DNA from: Cryptococcus deneoformans JEC21
Taxonomy: Eukaryota; Basidiomycota; Tremellomycetes; Tremellales; Cryptococcaceae
Assembly (NCBI RefSeq): GCF_000091045.1
Contig: NC_006670.1
Location: forward strand, 2,148,201-2,212,200
DNA: 64,000 bases
Direction of reading: 5' to 3'
Below are positions 35,609 through 46,726 of the stretch, piece by piece. The notes under the pieces are model-generated. The model was not told the origin of the DNA. It searched no databases and saw only the letters and a list, made by a program, of their open reading frames with translations. Position numbers and translations under genes: made by a program. Positions within the stretch are counted from its first letter, which is position 1. The number at the start of each line of letters is the position of its first letter.

Positions 35609-37126
35609 TTACACCTTAAGCTCTGCTGAGTCATCTTTCCCACACCAGCCAGCTCTACATCCTTTTGCATTGCCGAAACCCGGTGGCGAGGAAGGTGGTG
35701 GAGGGTTGTCGATCTCTCTATCTCTGTATATCTCTCGGGGGAAGGCCGCGGCCGAAAACGAAGGGGTATGCTCGGACGCGGACTGAAGTGGATGAGGAAG
35801 GGTTACTGTCATAATCGCGCTGACATGAAGAAGAGGAGGTTTTGAGTAAAAGTGGAGTTTAAGAGGTCGGGTGGCGATAGCCACGTGACACAAGGGCGAA
35901 GAGAAATGAGGGGGTCCGTGCGGATGGTGAGAGTAATAGGAGGTCGATTCGTCGCTTGATCGGACATAGGAGTGCGGTGGAGTGCTCAGCAAGGGATACG
36001 ATGGAGTACCTGTGGTAGGCTGATAGGGATGCCTCTGTTGGGGCAAAGGACAGTACTTATCTACGAGCACTTGCAGCATGATGCTAGTCGTAGCCATGCC
36101 GCTGTACTTGGCTGCCACGTTAAGCGAGTTCCAATCAGACCTTGCGCTGATGTGAAGAGCACTGCACACTGGACAGGGGTGATCCTACCCTGCTCTACTT
36201 CCGTGTTCAAGAACTCAAAGACTGCCGAGGAATTCTCTTGGAGGATCCGATTGGCTGACTCAGCAGTAGTTTCCTTGCGCAATAATGCAGCAACAAGGTC
36301 TCGAACCTCGTCCTTGTCTGTCTTCTCCTCAGCCTGATTTTTCTGCTTCTTATCACGCGATGCCTTTCTGGCTTGAGTTGATGCAGGCCTTTTTTGGGGC
36401 AGAAGATGGAGTTTTACGAGCAGAAGTCGATGTTCCGTTACTTCCAGCAGACAATGAGGTAGAGAGAGACAGGATAGGGCCGGAAGTCTGCGCCCTTTCT
36501 TTACTCTTGGAATTGGAGCTTTGAGTTTCCGGGATATTATTGCTTTCCTAGGTAGAAAAGTCAGTTTACTCGGAGGGGACGACCATTTACTCACTTCCTC
36601 CGATTCAGACTGATTTGATTCCCAATGAAAACTGTTCCCATGACCCTCAATTTCCTCCTGGAAAGATTCGGCATTGTTCTCCAGAGTGGTCGAGCCTTCT
36701 CCTACCCCTTCTTCCTCTTCATCAAGCATATCTATCTGTGCCAATATATCCACTACTCCCTCCCCCATCGCACCTACACAGCCTTCGCGGATGTCTTTGT
36801 AGACAAACGGCTTGTATCGGAAAGCCTGCTGCTGACGTTTCAGCTACAAGATGAAGCATCAGCGATGACCGTCATTAAAAGTTTTAGTGGTAACGTATGC
36901 ATACTGTCTTCCGAACACTATCGTCGGCAGTGGGGCACTGCGTCTCGAGATTCCAACCAAATCCTGACAAGTCCAAGAGAGTTTTGATGACCTTGTGAGT
37001 TTTTACCAATTGCCCGAATTTTCCTCTGCTTGCTTTAGCAGTTCGGGAAAAACCAGGGTATTTCTGCTCAAGTTTCTTGATCTCTTGTCCAGTGATTTTT
37101 CCCGACCATCTAATCAGTGGTGTCTG
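35609..37126 (-). CDS. Myb/SANT-like protein of a Harbinger-type element
   Basis: The block from 37126 to 36905 contains PLIRWSGKITGQEIKKLEQK and LLDLSGFGWNLETQCPTADD. This is the LSGFGWD..T..D pattern of Myb/SANT-like proteins that accompany PIF/Harbinger transposases and bind element ends. A 61-nt intron (36904-36844, GTATGC/TAG) joins in phase to LKRQQQAFRYKPFVYKDIRE. An acidic, Ser-rich linker follows (IDMLDEEEEGVGEG). A likely intron at 36594-36548 gives a Ser/Thr-rich stretch. From there the frame must change once to reach a Lys/Glu-rich helix (DKKQKNQAEEKTDKDEVRDL, about 36330), so this part is uncertain and may be broken. The 5' exon upstream of 37126 is not identified. The gene is convergent with the transposase. 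Confidence 0.55.
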
Positions 37127-37180
37127 CTGCAAGGCAAAAAATGCGAAGTCGCTTGACTGGCAAGAGAACAATCGGCGAGT

Positions 37181-38038
37181 TTAAATGCGCTTAAGATGCA
37201 ACCAATTGACAAACTGTCTACCAGTCTTTCACAGCATCTCCTCGTGACTCAGGCATTCAATAACGGCCTTTTTGTCTGCGGGGAGGTAGTAGTGGTAATA
37301 ATATTCCTTTTAGTTCAGCTTTCGAACGACGATAGAATATAATGACAGAAATGATGATGGTGAGGATGGGATCGTCAACCATATGACGCATCGGTTGAAA
37401 TCGCTTCATATATAATTTTCGTCTGGGGGGCACACTAATCCTGCTTGCCAACTCGCCAACTCCCTTCGGCCGATTTATCGCTTGTCCTTTTTTTTCCTTC
37501 TCTCCGCCAAGAAACAGGAACACTGCAAAGGATCCAAAACTCGTACAGGGTCCCGCTTCCAATTTTGCCAATTTTGGATTTTTTTTTAATTAATTATCCA
37601 TTACGCCCCTCACACAACTACAGCTTTCGGCCTTATCTGATAGGGACGGGGAGGCAGATCTCAAAGATATTACGACGAGGAACGAGGTCTCAGACCACCC
37701 TTACAATATTTTCGGCTAGTTCGCTCGAAACCTCAGTCCACCCCGCATCTTCCCCTCATATTAAGTGTAAACCAAGAAAATGGATTAAGGGGCCGCACGT
37801 TCTGCTGCCTTCCCTACCTTCCAGATTTTTGCGGCTCTTTGAATGACAGATTCTGACGAGAGACGAATCATAAAAAATTATCTGGCTTGTTGTGGAGTGC
37901 AGAAATCATTAAAACTATTTAAAGGCTGCGGATCGTGATGTTAAGGGGTGCATTCCCTCGCTACCCACTCGTTTTCTCGTCTTGCCAACGTCTTAGTCCT
38001 TTTTGATCTTAGATAATTGGGACAAAAGAATACCGACT
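37181..38038. other. Intergenic region
   Basis: About 860 bp between the Myb-like gene and the siderophore transporter. A T9 tract lies near 37580 and AT-rich sequence around 37860-37930. The right end of the mobile element probably falls here but no inverted repeat was found. It also contains the promoter of the transporter. I looked for GATA-type iron-regulator sites (HGATAR) and am not confident of any. Confidence 0.35.
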
Positions 38039-40182
38039 ATGCCTGACCAGCTGTATCCGGAGTATGAGCTTCAAAGGGCCATTAGCAACACCAAGAATGC
38101 TGATGACTCCACTGCTTTTGGTGAGAAATCTCCGGGTGTGAGAAGGATCGAAATCATCGCAGCCAGCTTCACAACCTGGCATCGATGGGTTTTGTTCATC
38201 TCTGTGTTTTTTATGTCTTGTAAGTTAGTTAGTCGAGTGAGAATGTGGAGTTGATCCGTTTTTGTAGATAGCTATGGCCTGGATGGCTCTGTCCGATACA
38301 CCTACCAGGCGGAGGCACTCTCAGAGCTCGGCACTTCCGCGCAAGTCTCCACTGTCACTGTTGTCCGTTCTATTGTCGCTGCTGCTGCCCAGCCTGCGTT
38401 CGCAAAAGTTAGTGACTACTTTGGCCGTGTCAGTATCTTGATCATCAGCGTAATCCTCTATGTGGTCGGTAAGTACTACAGTTACTCCAACAGTATCTCG
38501 CTATCATTATTAGTTAACTCAATATAACAGGGACTATTGTGACTGCAACCTCCACGAACCTCGCTGCCTTCTGTGGTGGTTCAGTCCTCTACCAATTTGG
38601 TTACACTGGTGTACAGCTGCTCGTCGAAGTCTTGATCGCAGACGTTACTTCCCTTCGTTCCAGATTGCTCTTCAGCTATATCCCTGCTACCCCGTTCCTT
38701 ATCAACGCATGGATCAGTGGTAATGTGGCTTCCGCTGTCTTGACACACAGCACCTGGGGATGGGGTATCGGTTCGTCTTTCTTCTCTTTTAGCTGAGATA
38801 CTATGATGCTAATGTATTGTTGATGGAACAGGTATGTGGGCCATCATTTTCCCCGTCACGGTCATCCCCCTCCTGTTTTCCCTTATCCAAGCCGAATGGA
38901 GAGCCCACCGGAAGGGTCTCCTCCGAGAAATCCCCTCTCCGCTCCGTACTTTCGGTGACCGACACATGTGGGCCGATATCTTCTGGCAAATCGACCTCGT
39001 CGGTCTCCTCCTCCTTGCCGCCGTCCTTGCCCTCATCCTGCTCCCCTTCACCCTCGCTGGCGGTGTCGCGAGTATCTGGAGGACAGCGAGGGTCATCGCC
39101 CCTTTGGTGGTTGGGTTTGTGGTTGCTTTGCCGCTGTTTGTGTTTTGGGAATTGAAGGTCGCTAGGCACCCGATGTTGCCATTTAGGATCTTGAAGGATA
39201 GGCAGGTACTGGCGTCGCTGTTTATTGCCATGCTTTTGAACACTGCTTGGTACACGCAGGGCGATTATCTGTACTACACCTTGCTCGTTGCATTTGACCG
39301 GTAAGCCTCTTTCGCCCTTCTGCTCCAATTGATTCGCCCTTGACTAACGAGTGACTATTTCCCCATCACTGCAGAGACATCATCTCTGCTACTCGAGTAC
39401 AAAATATCTACTCCTTCACTTCCGTCGTCATCGGTGTCTGCTTGGGTCTCATTATCCGTAAAGTGCGCCGACTGAAATGGTTCATCGTCGCCGGTACTCT
39501 CCTCTTTGTCCTCGCTTTTGGTCTTCTCATCCGATACCGTGGAGGTTACTCTATTTCCGACTTTGCCGGTCTTGTCGCTGCTGAAGTGGTCCTCGGTATT
39601 GCCGGTAAGTATTACAGCCAGTAATCCAGTATCTCCTCTCAAAGGATAATCAATTATTGGAGCGCTAATCAAATGAAAACGTCACTAGGTGGTCTCTTCC
39701 CTTACCCAACCCAGGTTATGATCCAGTCTGCCGTCCAGCACGAGCGCACAGCCGTCGTGACATCTCTCTATCTTGCTTCTTACTCTGTCGGTTCAGCCCT
39801 CGGTAACACCATTGCTGCCGCCATCTGGACCAACACCATGCCTAGCCACTTGTATAACGACTTCATCCGTGCCGGTCTCTCCACCACAGACGCATCTACC
39901 CTTCAAGCGCTTGCTTATGCTAGTCCTCTCCAGTTTATCATAGATTATCCGCCTGGTACGCCCGAGAGGGAGGCGGTGGGCAGTGCGTATAGAGAGGTGC
40001 AGAGGTATTTGACGATCACCGGTATCTGTATTTCGACTGTGATTGTGTTCATGGCTCTTAGTTTGAGGAACCCGAGGCTTGGTGATGAGCAGAGTTTGCC
40101 AGATGCCGAGAAGCTCGAGAAGGTGCCCAGTGAGATGTCGGGAGCTACTGAAGAAACTACGGAGACAAAGCAAAAGAACTAA
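38039..40182 (+). CDS. Siderophore-iron transporter, major facilitator superfamily (SIT/ARN family)
   Basis: A 604-residue proton symporter predicted to import ferric-siderophore complexes. Exons are 38039-38219, 38268-38468, 38531-38770, 38832-39300, 39375-39604 and 39689-40182; all six keep phase. The N-terminal cytosolic segment leads into [20 protein letters not shown] and then [19 protein letters not shown], which are family-typical. The conserved transporter motif is [20 protein letters not shown]. Around 14 hydrophobic helices are present, as in fungal SIT proteins, with an extracellular loop rich in Tyr/Thr/Pro before the last helix ([20 protein letters not shown]). Family membership is firm; which siderophore it carries cannot be told. 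It sits next to the transposon island. Confidence 0.92.
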
Positions 40183-40674
40183 AGAGGCGCTGGATTCGGT
40201 GTTCTTAATATTATATTATAATGTTCGAAGTGAATCTCGATGTACAATAGCTGCTGAGATCTTTGAAGCAGGCCAACAATTTGTGGATTTTCGGTGCGCT
40301 GTTATATGAGGTCAATATTCTGTACCAAGCAAGACAATAAGCATCCGTTCCTTTAGCGTCCTTTTGCCGTATCAAAGATATGAAATGGGCGGCAATCCTG
40401 GTACTAATAAATATCATAGTTCAATCCATTCCAAATAATACAAATCATACACAGAAGCCTGCTACTAGCCGATCTCCAGCAGTTTCCTCCATTTGACCGG
40501 CTCCGGCTCCCACTGCTACCTCCTTCCAAAATCCACCTTCTTCCGCCCTTCGCCACCCGAGTTAAATATAGTTGCTTTGCTTAGAAAAACGTCCCATAAC
40601 TTTGTAAAAAGCAGGTTCTCGAAAACAGATTCCAAGATGCCGAGTGCAACAATATTATAGTATTGCCTTGTGGT
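40183..40674. other. Convergent 3' region
   Basis: About 490 bp of 3' flank between the transporter and ATG8. AT-rich with no coding signal. Confidence 0.4.
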
Positions 40675-41487
40675 TTACTCGGAGATGGCGTACTGTTCGA
40701 GGTCGCCAAAGGTGTTCTCCGAAGCATAGAGTACGTAAAGGAAACCTGAAAGACGAGTCAGTTGGAGTTCGCCGACAGACTGATGATTGCGCATACCATC
40801 TTCGTCCCTGCAAGCAGATATGTCAGCAACTTTGCTTCAAAGGCGCATCACTGCATTAGAAACTTACTTGTGCTCATCATAAATTGAACTCATAAGCGCC
40901 GCTGTTGGAGGAAGGATATCGTCAACGAAGATGAAAATGGCCTTTTCAGGCGCGAGCTTGATTCGTTTCCTGCAAAACAAAATCAGCATCACCGCAAGCT
41001 ATTTAAGGATCCCCACTCACCTGATGACATAGACAAATTGCCCAACAGTAAGATCCTAATGAGTAACATCGTTAATACTGCCACCTGTTACAAGCTTTGA
41101 TGTGACTCACGGCCGGTACGAGATATTTTTTCTTATCAATCGTTGGGATATCACTCTTCTCAGCCTTCTCACAGATCACCTATACAGCACGTATGCTCAT
41201 ATTAACCAATGCACGACCAATCGTCAAAGTTGCCATCCAAGCTGCCGAACCAGTGGCAACTCGAGGATAGCTGATAAGAACATTAGACTCACGGGAATCC
41301 TGTCCTGATACTTTTGCCTGATCCTCTCCGCTTCAGCCTTTCGCTTGTCTATTCACATGAAACGGACAGTCATCAGCACTAAGACACTCCCAATACGCGG
41401 AACATTACCCGACCTGCGAAGACGCAGCGACAAGCAGAAAGCTGACTCACCAAAGGGGTGTTCATCCTTAAACTTGCTTCGGACCAT
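40675..41487 (-). CDS. ATG8: Autophagy ubiquitin-like protein Atg8
   Basis: A 126-residue ubiquitin-like protein that is lipidated to phosphatidylethanolamine and drives autophagosome growth and cargo capture. Seven exons: 41487-41451, 41348-41293, 41179-41111, 41055-41021, 40969-40868, 40807-40797 (only 11 nt) and 40745-40675. It begins [20 protein letters not shown] and contains [20 protein letters not shown] and [20 protein letters not shown]. The C-terminus is ENTFG followed by nine residues (DLEQYAISE). The glycine is the site exposed by the protease Atg4 and then conjugated. The length equals that expected for Cryptococcus Atg8. Confidence 0.97.
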
Positions 41488-42100
41488 GGTTGCTATTGAA
41501 GTGGGTGGGATGTGATAGTTGCGCGTTCTGTGGAGACGATTGAGCGTTGGACGGGATGGAATATGAGATGTGAGATAGCGAGGCGGAACGAAGACGATGA
41601 GCTTCGGCTGTGCTGCGGGTAATAAAGGAACGTACTGTTGTTGATGTGGTTGTTGCTGTTGCTGGTGGTGAAGTCAGCACGCCTTTGCCATCCACGGAGT
41701 ATCATGGAACTCACGCCGAGTAAATAAGGAGTAGTTAGACAGCAGTAATAGTAAAAGGAGTTGAAGGAGAGTAATCAGCACAGACATCCAACCACATCGC
41801 GGGCGAGTTGTTATGATGCCATCCTCCGCCGGCCACTCGGTGGCAAACAGCAGCGAGCCTATCGCCAGGGAATCTCGGTAATTGTTATTGCCTTTTGAGG
41901 CACGCTGTGAACCCGCCTATTTCCGCCGCCTAATCACTTCCGCATAGTCCGACAACATAGCTGACATCATCACTTCACGTCGTCCGTGGGTCTCTTTGTT
42001 TTTGTGATTTTCACCACTTCACTTGCACGTCCACCACGTACAACAACGAGCGCAGGGAGGAAGCTTTAGCGACCCGGCCTGGTTGACTCCTCCAGCCTAA
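41488..42100. other. Divergent promoter region
   Basis: 613 bp between ATG8 (minus) and the 650-residue gene (plus). The ATG8-proximal 250 bp contains CAA/GTT repeats near 41635-41665 and several GT..AG pairs on the minus strand, so a 5' UTR intron of ATG8 is possible but not provable. No gene. Confidence 0.35.
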
Positions 42101-44157
42101 ATGTCGACCAGGACGAAAGCAGCCAAACCTCGGAGTGCGGGCGGCCGAGTTCGCTCATCTCCTGTAGCTATCCTCGATACTCAAGACTCGTCCTCGTCTG
42201 CCTCTTTCGGAAAGGGTATGCGCCGGTCTTCAAGAATTAGGTCTAAAAAATCTATAATGGATTCACAATCCTCCTACGAGTCAATATCCATGTTCGACGC
42301 ATCTCTGGTACAATCAGCTGCTCAAATTCCTTCACAACCTGTGGCCGGTCCATCGCGACTACCTGTTCTTCACATCCCCTCAACAGTAATGGAAGAGTCA
42401 GAAGTTGAGACGCATCAAACGAATGTGTCCATTGGATCCCTTCCCGATCCGTCACACTATACTATTACCCTCGCCGTTCCGCCATCAGTCTCAGATAAGC
42501 TGTCAGAGAACGACAGACGTGATTGGTATGTCAAGGGAGAAGAGATGATCGTGGACGCTAAGCGAGGGAAAGAGAAAGAAGGGATATTGGATAGACGATG
42601 GGGTATGTTTGGAAAAGGGAAAGGGAAGCAAAGGGCTGACGACGGGGTGGTATGGTACGGCGCTGGGATGAGGTTTCCTTGCCTTTGTAAGTTGCGCCTT
42701 TATATCAAGTACCGATTGACTAAGCCCATTTCTAGGCTCCTTCCCATCCCTCAAGTCATTCGCGTTGGCAAATTCCCCTCCTCTGAACTCGTACCTTACC
42801 CCTCTTGAACCTCATCCCAAACCCAACCAAGTCCCACGAGTTGGTGCCAATTTACCCAATTGGTCGAAGAAGGAAAACTTTAGAGACACTGATCCAAGCT
42901 TGGAAGAGATGGATGAATTTGAGACGGACTGGAAGAATGTACCACCGGCACCTCTTCCTCCACCGCCTCCTGTGGAGATATCGAGGAACGACGTGACGGA
43001 TGAATGGGAAAGACTGCCTGTCCAACCTGCGCGGTCGCCTCAGCTGGAAGCAGGCCCTTCTCGACAGCCTACGACAACAAAAAAAGCATCAGAATCACTG
43101 TTACAGCCACAAATCATATCTCCAATACTAAATACCGACGCCTCGGAGATCTCGAAACAATATAAAAGATGGTGGCGCAAAGAAGTTCATTCTGACCCAT
43201 CATACGGTCTCATGTTCTCTATTCTGCCAACTGTATGTTCAACGTGCTCTCTTTCATCATGATGTAAAACTTACGGACTTGGTCCAGCCGCATTCCCAAC
43301 CTCCACCTCGCAAAGCACCTCAACGACGCTCTTCGAGCGAGAGGCTAGTATACCCTTACAAACTACCCCGAGCATACTATACCTTTCCCGACTCTCATCC
43401 ATATCACCCCGATATCTCCTACTATTGCTTCAAAAGACCTATGGCGAGAGTATATTGGGTGATACCGATTCATGGGCCAGTGTTGATACCAGGCGTAAAC
43501 CATCCTATTGATCTCGCCGTACAGAACGGAAGTGAGGAGGTGGGAGATACACGGCTAAAAGGTTTGATACCTTCTTCTGCTACCTTTGCTCCTTCTTCTT
43601 CATCGCCTTCCGCCCCAGTTCAACCCATTCCTTCCTCATCATCCATCCCTTTTTCTCCTTCCGTCTCAGAAACACATCTACAGCCACAACCTTCAGCAGC
43701 GACAATCCACTGGACCCCTCCCAAACTTTCATGGTTTTTGCAAAAATGGGTCCGCGAATCATGGGCTGACGATCCCAGAGGTTGGTTCGGCTCTCTTTCA
43801 TGGACCCTGGCTGGTCCAAGCGTATCGAATTGGATATCCTTGCCAGAGACCCCACGCGAATTAGGTTCGCACGTCTGTGTTCGCTCGTCGACGGCCAAAG
43901 ACGGAGAGACAAGTAAATGTGAAAGGAAAGCAGTGAAACCCCAAATGGGCGACCATCTCCGCATGTATTGTGACGCGGAACGTGCACTGGAATTGCGTCT
44001 TTTTATCTCGAAAGCTTGGGTTCCTACACGAGACTTTTCGGGACAGGATAGAAAGCTATCAGAGGAAGAGGAGGCAGGGTTGGACAAGGAGAGGATAATG
44101 GGGAAAGTGAGGCTTTGTTTGGTCGGGGATAGGGGGGAAGCGTTGGTTGTTGCTTGA
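42101..44157 (+). CDS. Unrecognised 650-residue protein
   Basis: Exons are 42101-42686, 42736-43232 and 43288-44157, with 49- and 55-nt introns in phase. The first 60 residues are basic and Ser-rich (RRSSRIRSKKS), NLS-like. The middle has an acidic/Trp segment (EMDEFETDWKNVPPAPLP) and a polyproline run. The C-terminal half looks folded and is the most distinctive part. It includes LVYPYKLPRAYYTFPDSHPY and YYCFKRPMARVYWVIPIHGP. It then has a Ser/Pro-rich insertion and LSWFLQKWVRESWADDPRGW, followed by LGSHVCVRSS, a CERKA cysteine pair region and MYCDAERALELRLF. I do not recognise a family. No signal peptide or transmembrane helix is evident. Splicing and length make it a real gene. Confidence 0.8.
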
Positions 44158-44736
44158 TGAGGAACTTGAACCCTGTTGTTTGATCAGACATATTATGTAT
44201 ACCATCCTGTCCTGTAACATACACTGCACTGTTGAATGCAAGCTGGCATTATCCAAGATGTAATTGTAAAAATAAGTAGCCAGGCCTGCTCACTGTGAGG
44301 CGTCTTCATAACCGAATGAATGAAGGTCGTAGCCAAGTCGATTTCGGGGTACAAGGTTTATAGTTAATAAGCAGCTGGGTTATGAGGATTTGTAATAGCC
44401 TTTTCAAACAAAAACCATAGACGACAAATTAACAATGGTTAGTTGACTATCCAAGAGCGACTTCAGAAAGCCTTCAAAGTCTCAGAAGCACGATAGCCAT
44501 CAGTCAGATCTATGATCACATAAAGTACATACCACATACATATAACAATGCTGAGAACTCATTTATAAGATACACCAAACCCGCATATTCGAATCAATGA
44601 TTTGATGCAATAAGAAAACGCAATGCAATACCCCGCTTCGCTTGCCGACCATTGTCCTTAACACTCGATAAACGGTCTCATGATCCTTACCACACACCCG
44701 ATACCAGCAGGTGACTGTGATTACCTGTCAAAGGGA
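44158..44736. other. Convergent 3' region
   Basis: About 580 bp of 3' flank between two convergent genes, AT-rich, with nothing recognisable. Confidence 0.4.
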
Positions 44737-46079
44737 TCACATGTGATTGAAATACCCGTACGCCTGGGTAGGTTGGGCCATGCCGGTACCCATGCCCATA
44801 CCCATATTCATGGGCGAAGTGGCCATCTGACCGTTGTACTGCATCGGGTACTGCCCAAATTGTTGCACTTGGGTAAACTGTGGGGATAGCTGTTGTTGGA
44901 AAGAGGGGGAAGTAGCAAACTGCTGAGTCTGCTGGAACGAGGGTGAGGCCATAGGCACAGTCGATTGATGATAGGTTGGTTGTGGTGACATGTGTTGCCT
45001 CAATGAAGGTTGCGAGGAAAAGGACATTTGTTGCGCGAATCCTGGAGACTGGAACGGGCTTGCCATTTGAGGGGAGGCAGAAAAGTTACTGCCGTTCATC
45101 ATCATACCGTTTGAAGGGGATGTGGAAAAGGTGCTACCCCAGCTTTGGGGTTGAGCGGAGAGGAATTGGGATTGGCCATGAGAGAAGGATGGAGACACAC
45201 CAGTGGTAGGAGTGGACATGTTGACTTGAAGAGGGAGTGACGAGTTGGCGCTATTTGACATGTCGATGAGGTTGGCTTCTGGCACCTTTTGCTGAGTACT
45301 CGTGCTTTCGCTACCGTTCACTGCAGTATTCCACACAGGTCCTACTGAAGAGATACCCTGATTCGAAGGTGATCTCACTGGTCGTCCTCTAGGGGGGTTC
45401 TTCCCAAACACTGGTTGAGCAGAGGCACTAGGAGGTAAAGGCGGGAGATCCCTTTCTTTCTTGATGTTCACAGCAATAACATCGTTCAGTTCTGGGTTGC
45501 GGTTATTCTCCTTGCCTAAATGCAGCCCTGTAGAACCCCCAGGCAGCCTTCCGTCCCTCTCCCTCGCCCTGTTTAAGCTTGTAGGCTCGACTTGACCGTT
45601 AGGGCGGGCAGCAGCTCCACCGCGGAATGCACCTTGCTCGTACTTCCTTCGAATGTATTTTTCAATCTCGGAATCACGCTCATCGTAGCCATAGGATGGC
45701 GGTGGGGGATGCAAGGCCTCGTTTGGGTTGTATATTGCATTGGAAGCTTTATTGCCCATGCTTCTGATGGTGGCGATCTGGTCACGAGTCCAGGTGTCAA
45801 GTGTCACCGACTTGCTGTGGGGCTGTGAGCGGGGTAAAGTTGAATAAGATGTTGAGACTTACACACGACTCTTGTGAGTCCCCAACTTGCGGTGTACGGA
45901 AGCACAACCAACGCAGAGAAAGATGCCGAGATTGACACTTGCCCACCTTGGAGCGGGAGCGTGGCAGTCGGCGCAGGTGTCTAATGCGAGTCAGCAAAGT
46001 CGAGAGACGTGTGTATGCACATACCATTTCCCGGGAGCTTCAGCAGCTCTTCCAGCATGCGCTCATTTCGTTGTTCCAT
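44737..46079 (-). CDS. ArfGAP, SMAP/Age2 type
   Basis: GTPase-activating protein of 416 residues for Arf GTPases in vesicle traffic. Exons are 46079-46025, 45980-45863 and 45814-44737; the second junction gives [12 protein letters not shown] in phase. The zinc finger CADC-x16-CVGC is complete, with the catalytic arginine in [14 protein letters not shown]. The GAP domain continues as [20 protein letters not shown] and [13 protein letters not shown], about residues 10-130. A Ser/Pro linker follows and then a long Gln/Met/Ser/Pro-rich tail ([20 protein letters not shown]), typical of endocytic/TGN ArfGAPs that carry sorting motifs. No ANK or PH domain is present. Sub-family (Age2 versus Gts1-like) is not certain; there is no UBA-like domain in view. 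Confidence 0.92.
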
Positions 46080-46366
46080 TTCGCTGCGGACGGGTTGAAA
46101 GGAGTTGGCGAATGAAACGAGCGAAAGGAAACACGACAAACGGAGACAAGAAATGATTATATTTATCGTACGTTATTTGGTTGGCAGAGACGCGCGGGCC
46201 GAGCGCGACTAACCGACTGGGTCCAGAGCTTGGAATTTTTCGCGCTGCTTGTTAACGTTATCATTTTATTTTTCGTTCGGTATGCTATGCAAAGCCTATC
46301 GTATCCGCCGACGTGAATTATTTTTCGTCTACGTTCATCTATTCTTATCAACAAACAAACAGATTT

Positions 46367-46632
46367 TCATCGACTGACTGATGGACACCGAGGACGTGTG
46401 TGCGTTGGCATTCTGTCCTTCCGTTCCTCCGGATGTAATTGTTTCGGCGCACGGCCTTTGTTGCCACACAAAGATGACGAATACTCTGGGATGATCTTGA
46501 ACCGCTCGGAATCTGGAATTGAAAGGGCATCGTTAAGGTCGCAGGCTTGTAATCCAGCTTGATGGAAGAGGTGGTGAAGGAAAGTCCTACTTTACTGATC
46601 ATATGCTTAAGTGCGTGAGGGACATTAGCCAT
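46367..46632 (-). other. Coding-like fragment, unknown family
   Basis: From ATG 46632 the minus strand reads MANVPHALKHMISKVGLSFT and SSIKLDYKP. In another frame it then reads LNDALSIPDSERFKIIPEYS followed by a basic tail to a stop at 46367. The two parts could be one small protein with a frame break near 46540, or a chance pair of open frames. The composition looks coding. No family is recognised and no introns fit. It lies antiparallel to, and just upstream of, the kinase fragment. Confidence 0.25.
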
Positions 46633-46726
46633 GAGCTTCTCGAATACGTCTCAGCAAAATAAAGTGGCAGGGTAAGCTGATGTTCTTATCGATAATGACC
46701 TAAAGGATGGTGTAATGCTGAGCCAA

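Larger units (their letters stand above)
33550..37180. mobile_element. PIF/Harbinger-like two-gene element, boundaries unresolved
   Basis: PIF/Harbinger elements encode a DDE_Tnp_4 transposase and a separate Myb/SANT-like protein, and both types are present here within 3.5 kb, facing each other. I looked for terminal inverted repeats and a 3-bp target duplication in the flanks (33.3-33.6 and 37.1-37.6 kb) and could not define them by eye, so the ends given are only the coding limits. Disruptions in both genes suggest an inactive copy. Confidence 0.6.
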
